Assembly: GCA_018396995.1 (NCBI GenBank)
Contig: JAGTQB010000006.1
Span: forward strand, 1-64,000
Origin: Candidatus Bathyarchaeota archaeon
GTDB lineage: Archaea; Thermoproteota; Bathyarchaeia; Bathyarchaeales; DTEX01
DNA: 64,000 bases
Direction: 5' to 3'
Below are positions 18,662-28,016 of this stretch, in pieces (the first letter of the stretch is position 1; each line of letters starts with the position of its first letter). The notes beneath the pieces were generated by a model that was not told the origin of the DNA, did not search any database, and was given only the letters and a program-made list of their open reading frames with translations. A program made the translations under genes and the position numbers.

Positions 18662-20509
18662 TTAAAGTTCAATTTCAAGTTCTTTGAGTTTTTCAGCTGT
18701 CGGCACACCGTTAACCCAGCCTCTAAGCCTATAATACTCCTCTTTCATCTTCTCTAGTTCAACTATATGCCCCTTAGCCGGCCCCTCAGGCATAGGCTCC
18801 TTGAGTAGGCGTCCTGGCAGAATATCATCTTTACCATCAAAGCCAAGCCTGTTCAATATAACCCTCTCTAAATTATATATTCTCTCACCAATCTTAAGAA
18901 TATCATTTTCAGATAGGCTCCAGCCAGTGACAGCTGAGAGGAGCTCAGCATAGTCTTTAACTCCTAAAGCAAATGTTGCGAATAAGCAATTGACTGTTGA
19001 GTTAACAACACATGTAAAATCTTGGAAGATTTTAACCCACTTAGCCTTACCCTCAGGCGTTAAAGGATCTATTTTTTCAGGTATCCCTAGGATCTCTGTA
19101 GAAATTGTATACCCGGTTACATGGCATCCTCCCCTATTCGCCGTAGCATACTCTAAGCCAATGCCCTTCACAGCTCTGGGATCATAGGCAGGCATCTCAA
19201 GCCCCTTAACGCTCATAGAAAGTTCTGGGTGACCATAAATTTCACAGAGCTTCTTTGAGCCGAGAGCCAGATATTTTCCGAACCCAACCTTATACGCCGT
19301 TCGCCAGACAGCCTCAACTAAGGCTGCTGCGTTTCCAAACCTTAAATCTAAACCCTGGAGATCCTCTTTAGGCACATAACCCCTCTCATTTAATTCCATT
19401 GCAGCCGCTATAGTTGAGCCTAAACTAATTGGATCCATCCCAAATTCATCACAGTAGTGGTTAGCTTTAACTATAGCGTCTAACTCATTAACTCCGGTCG
19501 CACTTCCAAGCGCCCATATTGACTCATACTCTGGGCCCTCTGACTCAAGAATTTGGAATGGGCCGGAGGGGACTCTTGTAACCCTCCCGCATCCTATGGT
19601 GCATCCCCAGCAAGCTCTTCTACGAATTAAGTAGGTTGCAGCTAATGTTTCGCCACTTATTTTGTCAGCGTTTGGGTTTACACCGCTTTGCCAGTTCTTA
19701 TAGGGCAGAGCTCCAGCGGTGTTAATGATGTTTATTAGAATTGATGTTCCGTACATTGGCAGCCCTTCACCAGTCACTCGGTTCTTTCTCATATTTTCTA
19801 AGCACCTTTTAGAGATCTCCTTAAATTCTTCTGGATTCGCTACTGGAACTTCTTTCTCCCCAGAGACAACTATAGCCTTCAGTCTCTTCGAGCCCATAAC
19901 AGCGCCTAACCCAGTCCTTCCAGCAGCCCTATGCTCGTCATTCATTATGCAGGCCATGTTAACAAGATTCTCGCCAGCCGGCCCAATACATGCAACACTG
20001 ACATTTTTGCCACCAACTCTTTTAGCCAATATCCTACATGTATCAAAGACATTCTTACCCCAGAGGTCCTTAGCACTCCTCAACTCAGCGGAGCCATCAA
20101 TAATTGAGAGATAAACTGGATCCTCCGCAGCTCCCTCAATAACAATCATGTCATAACCCGAAAACTTTAAAAAGGCTCCCCACTCACCGCCAGAATTAGC
20201 GCTTCCAACAGAGCCTGTTAAGGGGGACCTAAGGGCCATAGCATGATACCTGCCGGAGCATGGAAAACCGGGCACACCTGTCCCCGGGCCAGTTGCAAAA
20301 ATTAATACGTTTTCCGGCCCCAGGGGATCTATATCTGCTGGTAAGATTCCTTTTGCCTCATACTCCTTTAAGTATTTATAGAGTAGGTAAACCGCGTAAC
20401 CCTTTCCACCAAGATACTTTTTAGCAACTTCCTCTTGAAGCGGTTCAGACCTCAATGTTCCAGCCGTTAAATCAACCTTTAGAATTTTTCCCATATATCC
20501 ACCAAGCAT
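18662..20509 (-). CDS. aldehyde ferredoxin oxidoreductase (tungsten)
   Basis: At 615 residues this is a complete AOR-family enzyme. It oxidises aldehydes to acids with ferredoxin and carries a tungstopterin and a [4Fe-4S] cluster. The N-terminus MLGGYMGKILKVDLT is the family start. Three cluster cysteines sit in CWGCTIGC (C300, C303, C307), and the fourth is probably in NSTVNCLF near residue 515. I keep the ATG at 20509 because the upstream MLGGY is part of the conserved N-terminus. The downstream MoaD-like and Cmo-like genes would make and install the cofactor. The true substrate subclass (AOR, FOR, GAPOR, WOR) is undetermined. Confidence 0.93.
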   Translation of the reverse strand: MLGGYMGKILKVDLTAGTLRSEPLQEEVAKKYLGGKGYAVYLLYKYLKEYEAKGILPADIDPLGPENVLIFATGPGTGVPGFPCSGRYHAMALRSPLTGSVGSANSGGEWGAFLKFSGYDMIVIEGAAEDPVYLSIIDGSAELRSAKDLWGKNVFDTCRILAKRVGGKNVSVACIGPAGENLVNMACIMNDEHRAAGRTGLGAVMGSKRLKAIVVSGEKEVPVANPEEFKEISKRCLENMRKNRVTGEGLPMYGTSILINIINTAGALPYKNWQSGVNPNADKISGETLAATYLIRRRACWGCTIGCGRVTRVPSGPFQILESEGPEYESIWALGSATGVNELDAIVKANHYCDEFGMDPISLGSTIAAAMELNERGYVPKEDLQGLDLRFGNAAALVEAVWRTAYKVGFGKYLALGSKKLCEIYGHPELSMSVKGLEMPAYDPRAVKGIGLEYATANRGGCHVTGYTISTEILGIPEKIDPLTPEGKAKWVKIFQDFTCVVNSTVNCLFATFALGVKDYAELLSAVTGWSLSENDILKIGERIYNLERVILNRLGFDGKDDILPGRLLKEPMPEGPAKGHIVELEKMKEEYYRLRGWVNGVPTAEKLKELEIEL

Positions 20510-20539
20510 TTAAAACACCAAATTAGGGTTCTTAGTGAC

Positions 20540-20556
20540 CATCTATAAAAGGATTT
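20540..20556 (-). promoter_or_regulatory. BRE/TATA promoter of the AOR gene
   Basis: The minus strand reads AATCCTTTTATAGAT about 35-45 bases before the AOR ATG, a good archaeal TATA box with a purine-rich upstream element. It predicts a leader of roughly ten bases. Confidence 0.5.
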
Positions 20557-20616
20557 TGCTTGTGGAAAATGGAAATGTGTTTTCTTTAACGCCGAATTTT
20601 TGAGGTGGTTGTTTGC

Positions 20617-21231
20617 TTAAATCATGATCTGGTTATTTAATATTTTTGCCGCAAGGGACAAAGCCCTCTCAATATCACTTCTAAGCTTAACTCTATACAG
20701 CGCCACCGCAGGATGATAGGAGGGAATAAGGTAAGTTTTCGTCTCCCAAAACATGGCCTCAAATATTTTCCCCTGAACCTCACTTATAGATTTAAATGGC
20801 ACTCCAGCCTTTGAGAAAATATATGATGTTGAATGTCTGCCAAGCGGGACTATTACCTTAGGCCTTATTAAATCCAGCTGCCTGTCAAGGTAGGGGCCAC
20901 ATGCCTTAATCTCCTCTGGATGCGGATCCCTATTTCCCGGCGGCCTACATTTAACAACATTTGTTATGTAGATGCTTTCTCTAGATAGGCCCACCTTCTT
21001 AAGAAACTCATTTAATAGTTTACCAGCAGCTCCAATGAAGGGCTTGCCTTCAACATCCTCCCAGTAACCCGGAGCTTCGCCAACAAGAATAATACATGCG
21101 TTTGTATCACCATCGCCTACAACGGGTCTTTTACGAGTCTTCCACAGGGAACATTTCCTACATTCATATATCTCCTTAGTTAATTGTGCGAAGGCCTCAA
21201 GTTTTAAATGGTTGTTTAGAGCCATCTTCAT
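20617..21231 (-). CDS. type-4 uracil-DNA glycosylase (Fe-S)
   Basis: The 204-residue protein has the family 4 UDG motif GEAPGYWEDVEGKPF with FIGAAGKLL. The four Fe-S cysteines are seen as CRKC (N-terminal), VVKCRPPGNRDP and KACGPYL. It removes uracil from DNA arising by cytosine deamination, important in thermophilic archaea. The C-terminal catalytic-side motif is SYHPAVAL. It stands alone between the AOR module and the ABC transporter. Confidence 0.95.
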   Translation of the reverse strand: MKMALNNHLKLEAFAQLTKEIYECRKCSLWKTRKRPVVGDGDTNACIILVGEAPGYWEDVEGKPFIGAAGKLLNEFLKKVGLSRESIYITNVVKCRPPGNRDPHPEEIKACGPYLDRQLDLIRPKVIVPLGRHSTSYIFSKAGVPFKSISEVQGKIFEAMFWETKTYLIPSYHPAVALYRVKLRSDIERALSLAAKILNNQIMI

Positions 21232-21264
21232 CAGACATCCTAAGCTCAGGGAAATTAACGACCT

Positions 21265-22830
21265 TTATACTTCTATAAACTTGATACTTTTCTCGGTTAG
21301 TTTTAGGAAGATCTTCATTATGATTATTGAGTAGACTAGTGCGCCGAGAAGAGATATTGCGCTTAAGGCAACACTTAAGCTAATGAGCATGGGGAGCGCA
21401 GCTAGAATATATACTGGTGCTAAAAGGAGAAGTGAAAGCAGCATCGACAGCCAGCCCACAAGTATCGAGAATATTCCTTTTCGCCCTTCTTTAAGGAACT
21501 TAACCGCCACGTAAAGATTTATTGAACAGCCTATTAGCGAGGTTGGGACTAAAATAATTAGCGCCGGCATGGGATTAACTCTATAGAATATTGATATTGG
21601 AAATATTATTGCCAGGGGGACGCTGAGAGACACTATTATAAATGCGTATAGTGTTGCTCTTATAATTGGACGGATATCAGCCCCAGAAGACAATGGCAGC
21701 CATAAATTTTTTGCCTCCAGAATCCGCCAGTTTCCGGCAAGCATCACTGATATTATTATCGAGTAAGTGCTGAGTATAATAAGGAGGGAAGGAGAGCCAG
21801 ATATAAATGGAGAACTCGTAACAGTGAATATGATGGAAAGAATCGCGTAAATCAATATTATTGTGAAGAGACTCCCTTCACGCATTATCCTGATAACCTC
21901 CTTCCTTATTAAGAAGTTTAGGAGGGATTTTGATTCAAGGTTTAGGGAGAGTGGTAAGTTCATTCTAGAGAATAATCTAATGTTACTTTCCATTTTAGAA
22001 ACCTGAGCCCTCGCTGAGACATCAAAGGGCGATATTAGTGGAATCTGGACAGTTAAGGGAAAGAAATTTCTGTCAGATACTGAGGCGAAGAAGATTAATG
22101 AGACTATAAGGAAGAGGAGGAGGCCAAGCACATCTGAAAAAACAAAGCTCCTGTGTAAGATCACATCGACTAGAATTTTTGCGAAGAGGGTTGAGGGGTA
22201 TGGTAGTGCATTGTATCTTAGCGGCGATGGAGTGAAAATGCCGATTATGGGAAGCATAAGAACTAGGACAATGATAATCATGAGAGCGCTAACCCATACC
22301 CTATCATATAGCGCCTTCACCAGGGAGAAGAAGGTTTTCAGAAATATTGTTGAAACCACAAAGATGAAGGAGGACAAGAAAATGAGGGCAGCTAGGGTCA
22401 ATGGGAGATTTAATAGGAGAATCAGCGACACATATAAGAAGATTAATGGGAAGACGAAAATGAGCAAGAAAGTTAGATTAGCAAGAAAACTCGCAACTAA
22501 AAATTCCCTCGGGTATAGTGGCGATGTAAAAACAATGTTCTGTTCATACTCGAAGGCAGTAACCCCCCTAATGGATAAGAGAATCGCAGCCGCCATTATT
22601 GCGCTAGTAACCGCGGCTAAAACATCTACATATAACCCCGCATCACCATAACCCTGCTTTACAGCATTAACTATACTTAATGAGAGCCCCATTATGCTTG
22701 GAAGAAGGCCAAGAACATAAACAAATAATAGGGCTATACTCGCTTTAGAAGCCCTAAAAGCTCCGAAAAAGACTTTAATTTTAAGGGCATATAGATTTAA
22801 TATTATGTTCAGTCTCATGACTTCATCCAA
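21265..22830 (-). CDS. ABC-2-type transporter permease
   Basis: This 521-residue integral membrane protein has about 12 predicted hydrophobic segments and no recognised soluble domain. It lies 9 bp after an ABC ATPase gene on the same strand, so the two form an exporter. Large permeases of this type paired with one ATPase usually move antibiotics, lipids or peptides outward, but the substrate cannot be inferred. The exact family could be ABC-2 or a related archaeal group. Confidence 0.8.
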   Translation of the reverse strand: MDEVMRLNIILNLYALKIKVFFGAFRASKASIALLFVYVLGLLPSIMGLSLSIVNAVKQGYGDAGLYVDVLAAVTSAIMAAAILLSIRGVTAFEYEQNIVFTSPLYPREFLVASFLANLTFLLIFVFPLIFLYVSLILLLNLPLTLAALIFLSSFIFVVSTIFLKTFFSLVKALYDRVWVSALMIIIVLVLMLPIIGIFTPSPLRYNALPYPSTLFAKILVDVILHRSFVFSDVLGLLLFLIVSLIFFASVSDRNFFPLTVQIPLISPFDVSARAQVSKMESNIRLFSRMNLPLSLNLESKSLLNFLIRKEVIRIMREGSLFTIILIYAILSIIFTVTSSPFISGSPSLLIILSTYSIIISVMLAGNWRILEAKNLWLPLSSGADIRPIIRATLYAFIIVSLSVPLAIIFPISIFYRVNPMPALIILVPTSLIGCSINLYVAVKFLKEGRKGIFSILVGWLSMLLSLLLLAPVYILAALPMLISLSVALSAISLLGALVYSIIIMKIFLKLTEKSIKFIEV

Positions 22831-22839
22831 CCATTAAGC

Positions 22840-23616
22840 CTAAGACTTCATTTCAATATCCTCTTTAGAAAGATGCTCTTTGGTCTCTTCAGTCAATTTT
22901 AGGAAGACCTCCTCGAGGGTGGCGTTTTCCCCAGACTTCGAAACTTTCCGCAGGCTCTCTAGAGAGCCGGATGCTATATTTTGCCCCCTATAAATTATTG
23001 CAACCCTATCACATAGTCTCTCTGCAGTATCGAGGAGATGTGTGGATATGAATACTGTTCCACCCCTCCTAACCCTCTCGACAAATATGTCCTTGAGCAT
23101 GCGTTGTCCTGCTGGATCTATGCCAATGAATGGTTCATCTAGAATTAGTATCTCTGGATCATGGATAAGCGCGGAGATAATTGCCGCCTTCTGCCGCATG
23201 CCCCGGGAGAGCGAGAGTAAAAGCGACCTTCGCTTCTCCTTTAACTCAAACAACTCAGTGTAATAATTCATTTTCTCCTTAATCTTGTCCCCTGGTAAAT
23301 TGCGGATCTTTCCAGAGTACATGAGGAATTCTTCAAGCGTCAGATATTCTGGTAGGGAGAGATTCTCTGGAACATATCCAATAAGCTTCTTGTATTCATA
23401 TTGCTCCCTGCTTATATCAATACCTTTAACCTTAACTACACCCCTATCCATCCTGAGAAGACCAACAATTATCCTGAGCGTTGTTGTTTTTCCAGCACCA
23501 TTCGGCCCAAGAAGACCAAATATTTCTCCGCTCTCAACCATCAGATTTAATCCTCTAAGAGCTTGAAAACCGTCATAGGATTTCCATACATCGATTAGCT
23601 CGATAACGGGAGCCAT
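22840..23616 (-). CDS. ABC transporter ATP-binding protein
   Basis: The 258-residue protein has Walker A GPNGAGKTT near residue 38, a signature-like SLSRGMRQK, Walker B ILILDEPFIG and the switch His in ISTHLLD. The C-terminal extension resembles those of ABC-2 exporter ATPases of the CcmA/NatA type. It pairs with the permease encoded immediately downstream. Confidence 0.95.
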   Translation of the reverse strand: MAPVIELIDVWKSYDGFQALRGLNLMVESGEIFGLLGPNGAGKTTTLRIIVGLLRMDRGVVKVKGIDISREQYEYKKLIGYVPENLSLPEYLTLEEFLMYSGKIRNLPGDKIKEKMNYYTELFELKEKRRSLLLSLSRGMRQKAAIISALIHDPEILILDEPFIGIDPAGQRMLKDIFVERVRRGGTVFISTHLLDTAERLCDRVAIIYRGQNIASGSLESLRKVSKSGENATLEEVFLKLTEETKEHLSKEDIEMKS

Positions 23617-23631
23617 TAGCCCTCTCCAAAC

Positions 23632-24117
23632 CTACTTTTTGTAGCCAAGCTTCCTTAATAACTCTTTGCGCCACTCAACGCCCTTCTCATCTTCAACCCC
23701 CTGTGGCTTCCATCCATCTATCACACCCATTATGCCCCTCCCCTGCTCGGTCTCAGCAATAATAACTTGTAGTGGATTAGCGGTCGCTGCATGAATGGTG
23801 CATACCTCCGGAACAGCCTTTATCGCATTAAGAACATTTATTGGGTAAGCTCCCCTCATGACTATTAGGAAGGAGTGGCCGCAGCCAAGCTTAAGCATAT
23901 TTTCGGCAGCTATCCTCTTAAGCTCCTCATCAGTCCCCTCAACCCTAACAAGACGATCGCCGCTGGCCTCGCAAAAGGCTAAACCAAATTTTATCCCAGG
24001 GACGGAGTTAACCATGGCCTCGTAGATATCCTCGACAGATTTGATGAAGTGTGATGTTCCCAAGATGACATTGCAGTCCTTTGGAAACTCTATGCTCACA
24101 ACCTTAATCTCCACCAA
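23632..24117 (-). CDS. adenosine-specific kinase family protein
   Basis: This 161-residue protein matches the small archaeal/bacterial family described as adenosine-specific kinase (formerly DUF355). The visible features are KVVSIEFPKDCNVILGTSHFIKS-like N-terminal strands, GIKFGLAFCEASGDRLVR and MRGAYPINVLNAIK, followed by HAATANPLQV. The family binds adenosine and AMP; the kinase activity rests on limited published work. It lies 15 bp upstream of the ABC ATPase gene on the same strand. Confidence 0.85.
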   Translation of the reverse strand: MVEIKVVSIEFPKDCNVILGTSHFIKSVEDIYEAMVNSVPGIKFGLAFCEASGDRLVRVEGTDEELKRIAAENMLKLGCGHSFLIVMRGAYPINVLNAIKAVPEVCTIHAATANPLQVIIAETEQGRGIMGVIDGWKPQGVEDEKGVEWRKELLRKLGYKK

Positions 24118-24165
24118 TTAAACCACCATAAGTTAAACATTAAACCATGGATATAATAAATTCTT

Positions 24166-25212
24166 TCAAATTTGGGTTCTTAACCGCTTATATACGTGTT
24201 TAATGCTCTTCCATTGATCTAAGGTTATTTCTAAGATGCCGGTTAAGCCGTCATGGACTGAGTAGAATATGTAGCATAAATAGATGCAATTCGTGCATTT
24301 ATTTAGCTCTTTTCTGAGCATCCTCATGTAGGAGCTTCTCCAAATTCTCGGTAGATTAAATATTGTTGTTATCGGTTCCCTACAATGGCACCCTGAAACC
24401 CTGCCCAAATGATCCACAACTAAGAAGTTTCTGAAAGCTTTGCACCTCCAAATCCTCTTACCCGTCAGGGCTAGGTACTTAACTGCTTCGAGAGTTTTCC
24501 TAGTTATGAAGATGTATGGATTTCTTACCTTCATTTCTATCAATGTATCGCAGATGGTAGCTAACGTCTTATAATCAGTTATTTCATATTCATAATTCTC
24601 TTTACCTATCGAGAAGATCCCCCTACCCGGCTGGTAATCATACGTGTATAAGCAATACCATACAGGTATTCCGAGACTTGTGAAGTATTTTGTTAAGTCA
24701 ATTATTTCATAGAGGTTTATTTGTGATATTGTTGGCGAGACCCCAACATTAACCCCCTCGTCATTAAGAATTCTAATCGCCTCCATAGCTCTCCTCCAAG
24801 CTCCATCAACACCCTTCATATAATCGTTCTTCTTTTCATCGAGCGTGTCAAGTGAAATCGCTACGAAGTCTGCATAGCGCAGCTCATCAATTTTATTTAT
24901 AGCCATACTGCCATTGTCATAGACAGTAGTTATGAAGTATCTTGATGCATACTTTAAAATCTCGCCTATATCATCACGCAGAAGCGGATTTCCGCCAGAA
25001 AACACTATTTCCAAGACACCAATATTGCGCAATATATCTAAACCGCGTTTAACCTCTTCAGTCGATAATTCTTCATAATTCCGCTCTCTCCAGACACTAC
25101 AACCCTTACAGCGATAATTACATCTGCTTGTTAGAAACCATTGTGCATGATATGTTCCCGGGGTTTTCAGAGCACGTTTAGCAAGATCTAATATCTTTGA
25201 ATAAGTAATCAT
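24166..25212 (-). CDS. radical SAM protein with C-terminal Cys cluster region
   Basis: The 348-residue protein carries the radical SAM motif CNYRCKGC near residue 30, a GGNPLLR segment and extra cysteines in its C-terminal part (CKAF, SGCHC, CTNCIYLC), which suggest a SPASM/Twitch-like auxiliary cluster. It is 21 bp downstream of a family 2 glycosyltransferase. Together they may act on a lipid or a surface glycan, but no specific function can be assigned. It resembles the general HpnH/MoaA-like group in length only. Confidence 0.8.
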   Translation of the reverse strand: MITYSKILDLAKRALKTPGTYHAQWFLTSRCNYRCKGCSVWRERNYEELSTEEVKRGLDILRNIGVLEIVFSGGNPLLRDDIGEILKYASRYFITTVYDNGSMAINKIDELRYADFVAISLDTLDEKKNDYMKGVDGAWRRAMEAIRILNDEGVNVGVSPTISQINLYEIIDLTKYFTSLGIPVWYCLYTYDYQPGRGIFSIGKENYEYEITDYKTLATICDTLIEMKVRNPYIFITRKTLEAVKYLALTGKRIWRCKAFRNFLVVDHLGRVSGCHCREPITTIFNLPRIWRSSYMRMLRKELNKCTNCIYLCYIFYSVHDGLTGILEITLDQWKSIKHVYKRLRTQI

Positions 25213-25233
25213 GATTTAACACCATTTTTCAGC

Positions 25234-25944
25234 TCAGCGTACAGGCTCCCAGGATTTTGATACGGTTCTACCATAGAGGATTAGCGAAATATAGTTAATA
25301 ATCCATGACTTAAGAACTTTTAGAAAGCCCTCCTTCCTAAATCTCCTCATAGACTCATAAACAGTTAAATTTCTCAGAAAGACTACTCTACCCACCTTAG
25401 AGAGGCGGAAGGCCATTTCGTGATCCTCAACGCATGGAAGGTTTTCGTTAAAGCCCCCAATTTTTAGAAAAGCCTCACGCTTAACCGCGAAAAATTTCCC
25501 CTGGGAATGCGGCTTTAAGAAGGAGACTATGTATAGAAGCAAGTTATAAAACTTAAAGAAAGCTAGCTCACATAAGGATGGATCCTTCGGCATTATATTA
25601 CATGTCACTCCAACAGTATCGCTCCTCTTAAATGCGGAGAGGGTTTTTTCGAGGAAGTCTTGAGGAGGCTCCACATCTGCATCCATAAAAAATATTATGT
25701 CCCCGCTAGCCCTATGAGCGCCATAATTTCTGGCCTTACCTATGCCACGCTCCTTTAACACATAAACCTTCTCAGTAAACTTTCTTGCAATATTGACAGT
25801 ATTATCTGTACTACCACCATCAACAACAATTATTTCTAAATTTGGATTAATGCTAACAATCTTTGATAAAAGATTGCCAATATATTTCTCCTCTTGTAAT
25901 GCTGGAATCACGATGGATGCTGAAAGCCTGTTTTTGCCCAACAT
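25234..25944 (-). CDS. family 2 glycosyltransferase
   Basis: This 236-residue GT-A fold enzyme shows VIPALQEEKYIGNLL at the N-terminus, IIVVDGGSTDNT, and the DxD motif in FFMDADVEPP, plus the acceptor-side VEDHEMAFRL. It probably transfers sugar from a nucleotide or dolichyl donor to a lipid or glycan. A weak hydrophobic segment near the C-terminus could give membrane association. It lies in a co-directional series methyltransferase - S30e - GT2 - radical SAM. Confidence 0.92.
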   Translation of the reverse strand: MLGKNRLSASIVIPALQEEKYIGNLLSKIVSINPNLEIIVVDGGSTDNTVNIARKFTEKVYVLKERGIGKARNYGAHRASGDIIFFMDADVEPPQDFLEKTLSAFKRSDTVGVTCNIMPKDPSLCELAFFKFYNLLLYIVSFLKPHSQGKFFAVKREAFLKIGGFNENLPCVEDHEMAFRLSKVGRVVFLRNLTVYESMRRFRKEGFLKVLKSWIINYISLILYGRTVSKSWEPVR

Positions 25945-25977
25945 ACCTCAGTATTTTCTGAGCGCCTAGCCATACTA

Positions 25978-26142
25978 CTATGATATCCAGTTTTGGCCCG
26001 GCTTTCTCCCCAATACTATGCGCTTCTCATAGTTTCTCTTAACCCTCTCTCTAGGGGATGGACTAGTCTTAGGTCTAGGAGGAATCTTCGGGGTTTGTGA
26101 CCGAACCTTACCAGCCTTTGATAGACTACCGTGGGTCGGCAT
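25978..26142 (-). CDS. rps30e: 30S ribosomal protein S30e
   Basis: A 54-residue, very basic ORF starts with [20 protein letters not shown] and ends in [10 protein letters not shown], which is the conserved S30e sequence. It is short and easily missed. S30e is found in eukaryotes and in TACK/Asgard-type archaea but not in most Euryarchaeota, so it is useful for placing the organism. It lies six bases after the methyltransferase stop on the same strand. Confidence 0.97.
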   Translation of the reverse strand: MPTHGSLSKAGKVRSQTPKIPPRPKTSPSPRERVKRNYEKRIVLGRKPGQNWIS

Positions 26143-26148
26143 CTAAAT

Positions 26149-26763
26149 TCACCACCCAGCTATTATCTCCAACTCCCCCCTATTTATATTTTGAGGAAGA
26201 TTCTTGCGGCAGAAGGCAATATAGCATTTAATCTCCTCATCATCCAACAAAGTGAAGTCTAAGCCAGCTTTCTTCAAAGTCTCTGAGAAGGATTTCCTTG
26301 AGAAAGTCTTTTTAAGACCTGTTACAACGATGGTTGCGTCGTCCTTTGCAACCCTAGCCATTTCATTAAGGGCTGAGATATAGTTAGGCATATTTTGTAG
26401 TAATGTTATTGCGAAGACCTTATCAAAGACGCCATCCCTAAAGGGTAGGAAGTCAGCGTCAGCTCTGATCAGAAAAGCCTCATTAACTATTGAACTTTTA
26501 ATCAACTTTTTTGCAATTTCAAGGGGCTTCCTGGCTATATCAACGCCCACAAATGTGCAAGCTAGACCATTCATATGTTTTAATAGTAAACCAATCCCGC
26601 AACCCACGTCCAAAATGTCTTCGGATGGGTTGAAATTTAATGAAAGTAGAGCCTTCCTTATTTTTTGGCTCTGCTCATGTCCGTATAATTCATTATAAAT
26701 AGATGCAATCCTATCGTAGTGCCGGATCACCCCACGTTTAATTTTCCATGATTCGTCAGCCAT
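26149..26763 (-). CDS. class I SAM-dependent methyltransferase
   Basis: This 204-residue protein has the motif I glycine loop LDVGCGIGLLL, motif II acidic position in FVGVDIA, and FDKVFAITLLQNMP as post-I/IV region. Such small methyltransferases act on various metabolites, rRNA or protein. The close downstream S30e gene might hint at a translation role, but nothing in the sequence decides it. Confidence 0.88.
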   Translation of the reverse strand: MADESWKIKRGVIRHYDRIASIYNELYGHEQSQKIRKALLSLNFNPSEDILDVGCGIGLLLKHMNGLACTFVGVDIARKPLEIAKKLIKSSIVNEAFLIRADADFLPFRDGVFDKVFAITLLQNMPNYISALNEMARVAKDDATIVVTGLKKTFSRKSFSETLKKAGLDFTLLDDEEIKCYIAFCRKNLPQNINRGELEIIAGW

Positions 26764-26820
26764 AACCGGTTTTCAGAAGATATTTATGTGAAGAGACCTT
26801 AAAAAATTACTGGAGGAGAA

Positions 26821-27597
26821 TTGTTTAAGGATCGTAGAATCGTTACATATGAGAATCCGGATATTGATGAAGCCGTAAATAGGCTTAATGAGGCCTTTAA
26901 TGAGAAGAGAGCGGTCATAATTGTTGGCAACTGCTGGGTTGATTATCATGGAAGAGCAAGCTCAAGGCTTGAGCCGGGTGAGAGGATAGTTATAGTAAAG
27001 GAAGATGGAGCTGTTCTAGTTCATAGATCTAGGGGTTATGAGCCAGTTAATTGGCAGCCCTCAGGCTGCATTTTACAGGCATTCAAGGAGGAAGATAAGC
27101 TTGTCATCAAGGCTGTTAAGAGGATCCCGCATGAGGTCGTGACAATGTTCTTTAATAAAATACACTTCCTCTCAACATTCAGGCTCATGGACGAGGGCGA
27201 ATTCTCACTCTATGCCAGTGAGGAAGATATGCAGAAGGCAATATTAATGGAGCCATCACTCATCGAGGACGGCTTCAAACCAATCGATTATGAGAAGAGA
27301 GTTAAGCCGGGATTCATAGACGTATATGGGGTCGACAAAAGTGGGCGCATAGTTGTAGTGGAAATAAAGCGAAGAACTGCTGGGAGGGAGGCTGTCTTAC
27401 AACTGGCAAAATATATTGAGACCTTAAGAAGAGAGCTGGGGAGGGAGGTAAGGGGTATATTGGCAGCTCCAGACATATCAAAGGATGCGAGACAACTTCT
27501 ATTATCCCTAGGACTAGATTTTAAGAGAGTGGATCCGAAAAAGTGCTCTGAGGTGCTTAGGAGGAAAGAGGAAAGAAAAATTGTGGATTTCTTCTAG
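26821..27597 (+). CDS. nucS: endonuclease NucS
   Basis: The 258-residue protein matches NucS/EndoMS: an N-terminal beta-rich DNA-binding domain (VGNCWVDYHGRASSRL) and a C-terminal nuclease domain with the catalytic D..E-x-K arrangement in GFIDVYGVDKSGRIVVVEIKR (D ~168, E/K ~183-185) followed by QLAKYIE. NucS cuts mismatched or branched DNA and serves as the MutS-independent mismatch repair nuclease. It starts at TTG behind a near-perfect GGAGGAG site. Confidence 0.95.
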   Translation: MFKDRRIVTYENPDIDEAVNRLNEAFNEKRAVIIVGNCWVDYHGRASSRLEPGERIVIVKEDGAVLVHRSRGYEPVNWQPSGCILQAFKEEDKLVIKAVKRIPHEVVTMFFNKIHFLSTFRLMDEGEFSLYASEEDMQKAILMEPSLIEDGFKPIDYEKRVKPGFIDVYGVDKSGRIVVVEIKRRTAGREAVLQLAKYIETLRRELGREVRGILAAPDISKDARQLLLSLGLDFKRVDPKKCSEVLRRKEERKIVDFF

Positions 27598-27617
27598 AGA
27601 GCTCAAAGGCTAAAAAG

Positions 27618-27995
27618 TTAGTCCTCGGCGCAGAGGGAAGTTATTAAATCAACGATTTTCGATGCTATTGAAAGTATGTTGTCTAGTTCCCTAAAGAACG
27701 TATTATCTAGACGCTCATGTAATGTGTTCTCTAACCTCTTTATGGTTTTCTTAATTTCTACCAAGTGTTTAATGATGGGGCCCCTTGGCATAAGATCCCT
27801 CTCAACAAAATCCTCCACTATATTCTCGATGAGTAGGGGCTCCCCTAAACTGCAATATACTGCCATTTCAATCTTCTTTAGAGCATCAAGTAGAAGGTTA
27901 AAAGCTCTACTGTCTTTCCGCGCAATATTTATTTCGTCAATAGCCTCCCTAAGATACCTTAAGGCCCAACCCTTTTGGTATGCGTCCACCAACAT
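27618..27995 (-). CDS. small all-helical protein of unknown function
   Basis: This 125-residue soluble protein looks entirely alpha-helical, with heptad-like Leu/Ile spacing and an SRAFNLLLDALKKIEMAVYC stretch reminiscent of HEPN-like four-helix proteins. The catalytic RxxxxH of HEPN RNases is not present, so I do not call it one. It is convergent with nucS and lies upstream of rps17e. It could be a coiled partner or regulator; I do not recognise it. Confidence 0.5.
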   Translation of the reverse strand: MLVDAYQKGWALRYLREAIDEINIARKDSRAFNLLLDALKKIEMAVYCSLGEPLLIENIVEDFVERDLMPRGPIIKHLVEIKKTIKRLENTLHERLDNTFFRELDNILSIASKIVDLITSLCAED

Positions 27996-28016
27996 TATTT
28001 AAACACCTTTCATTCT

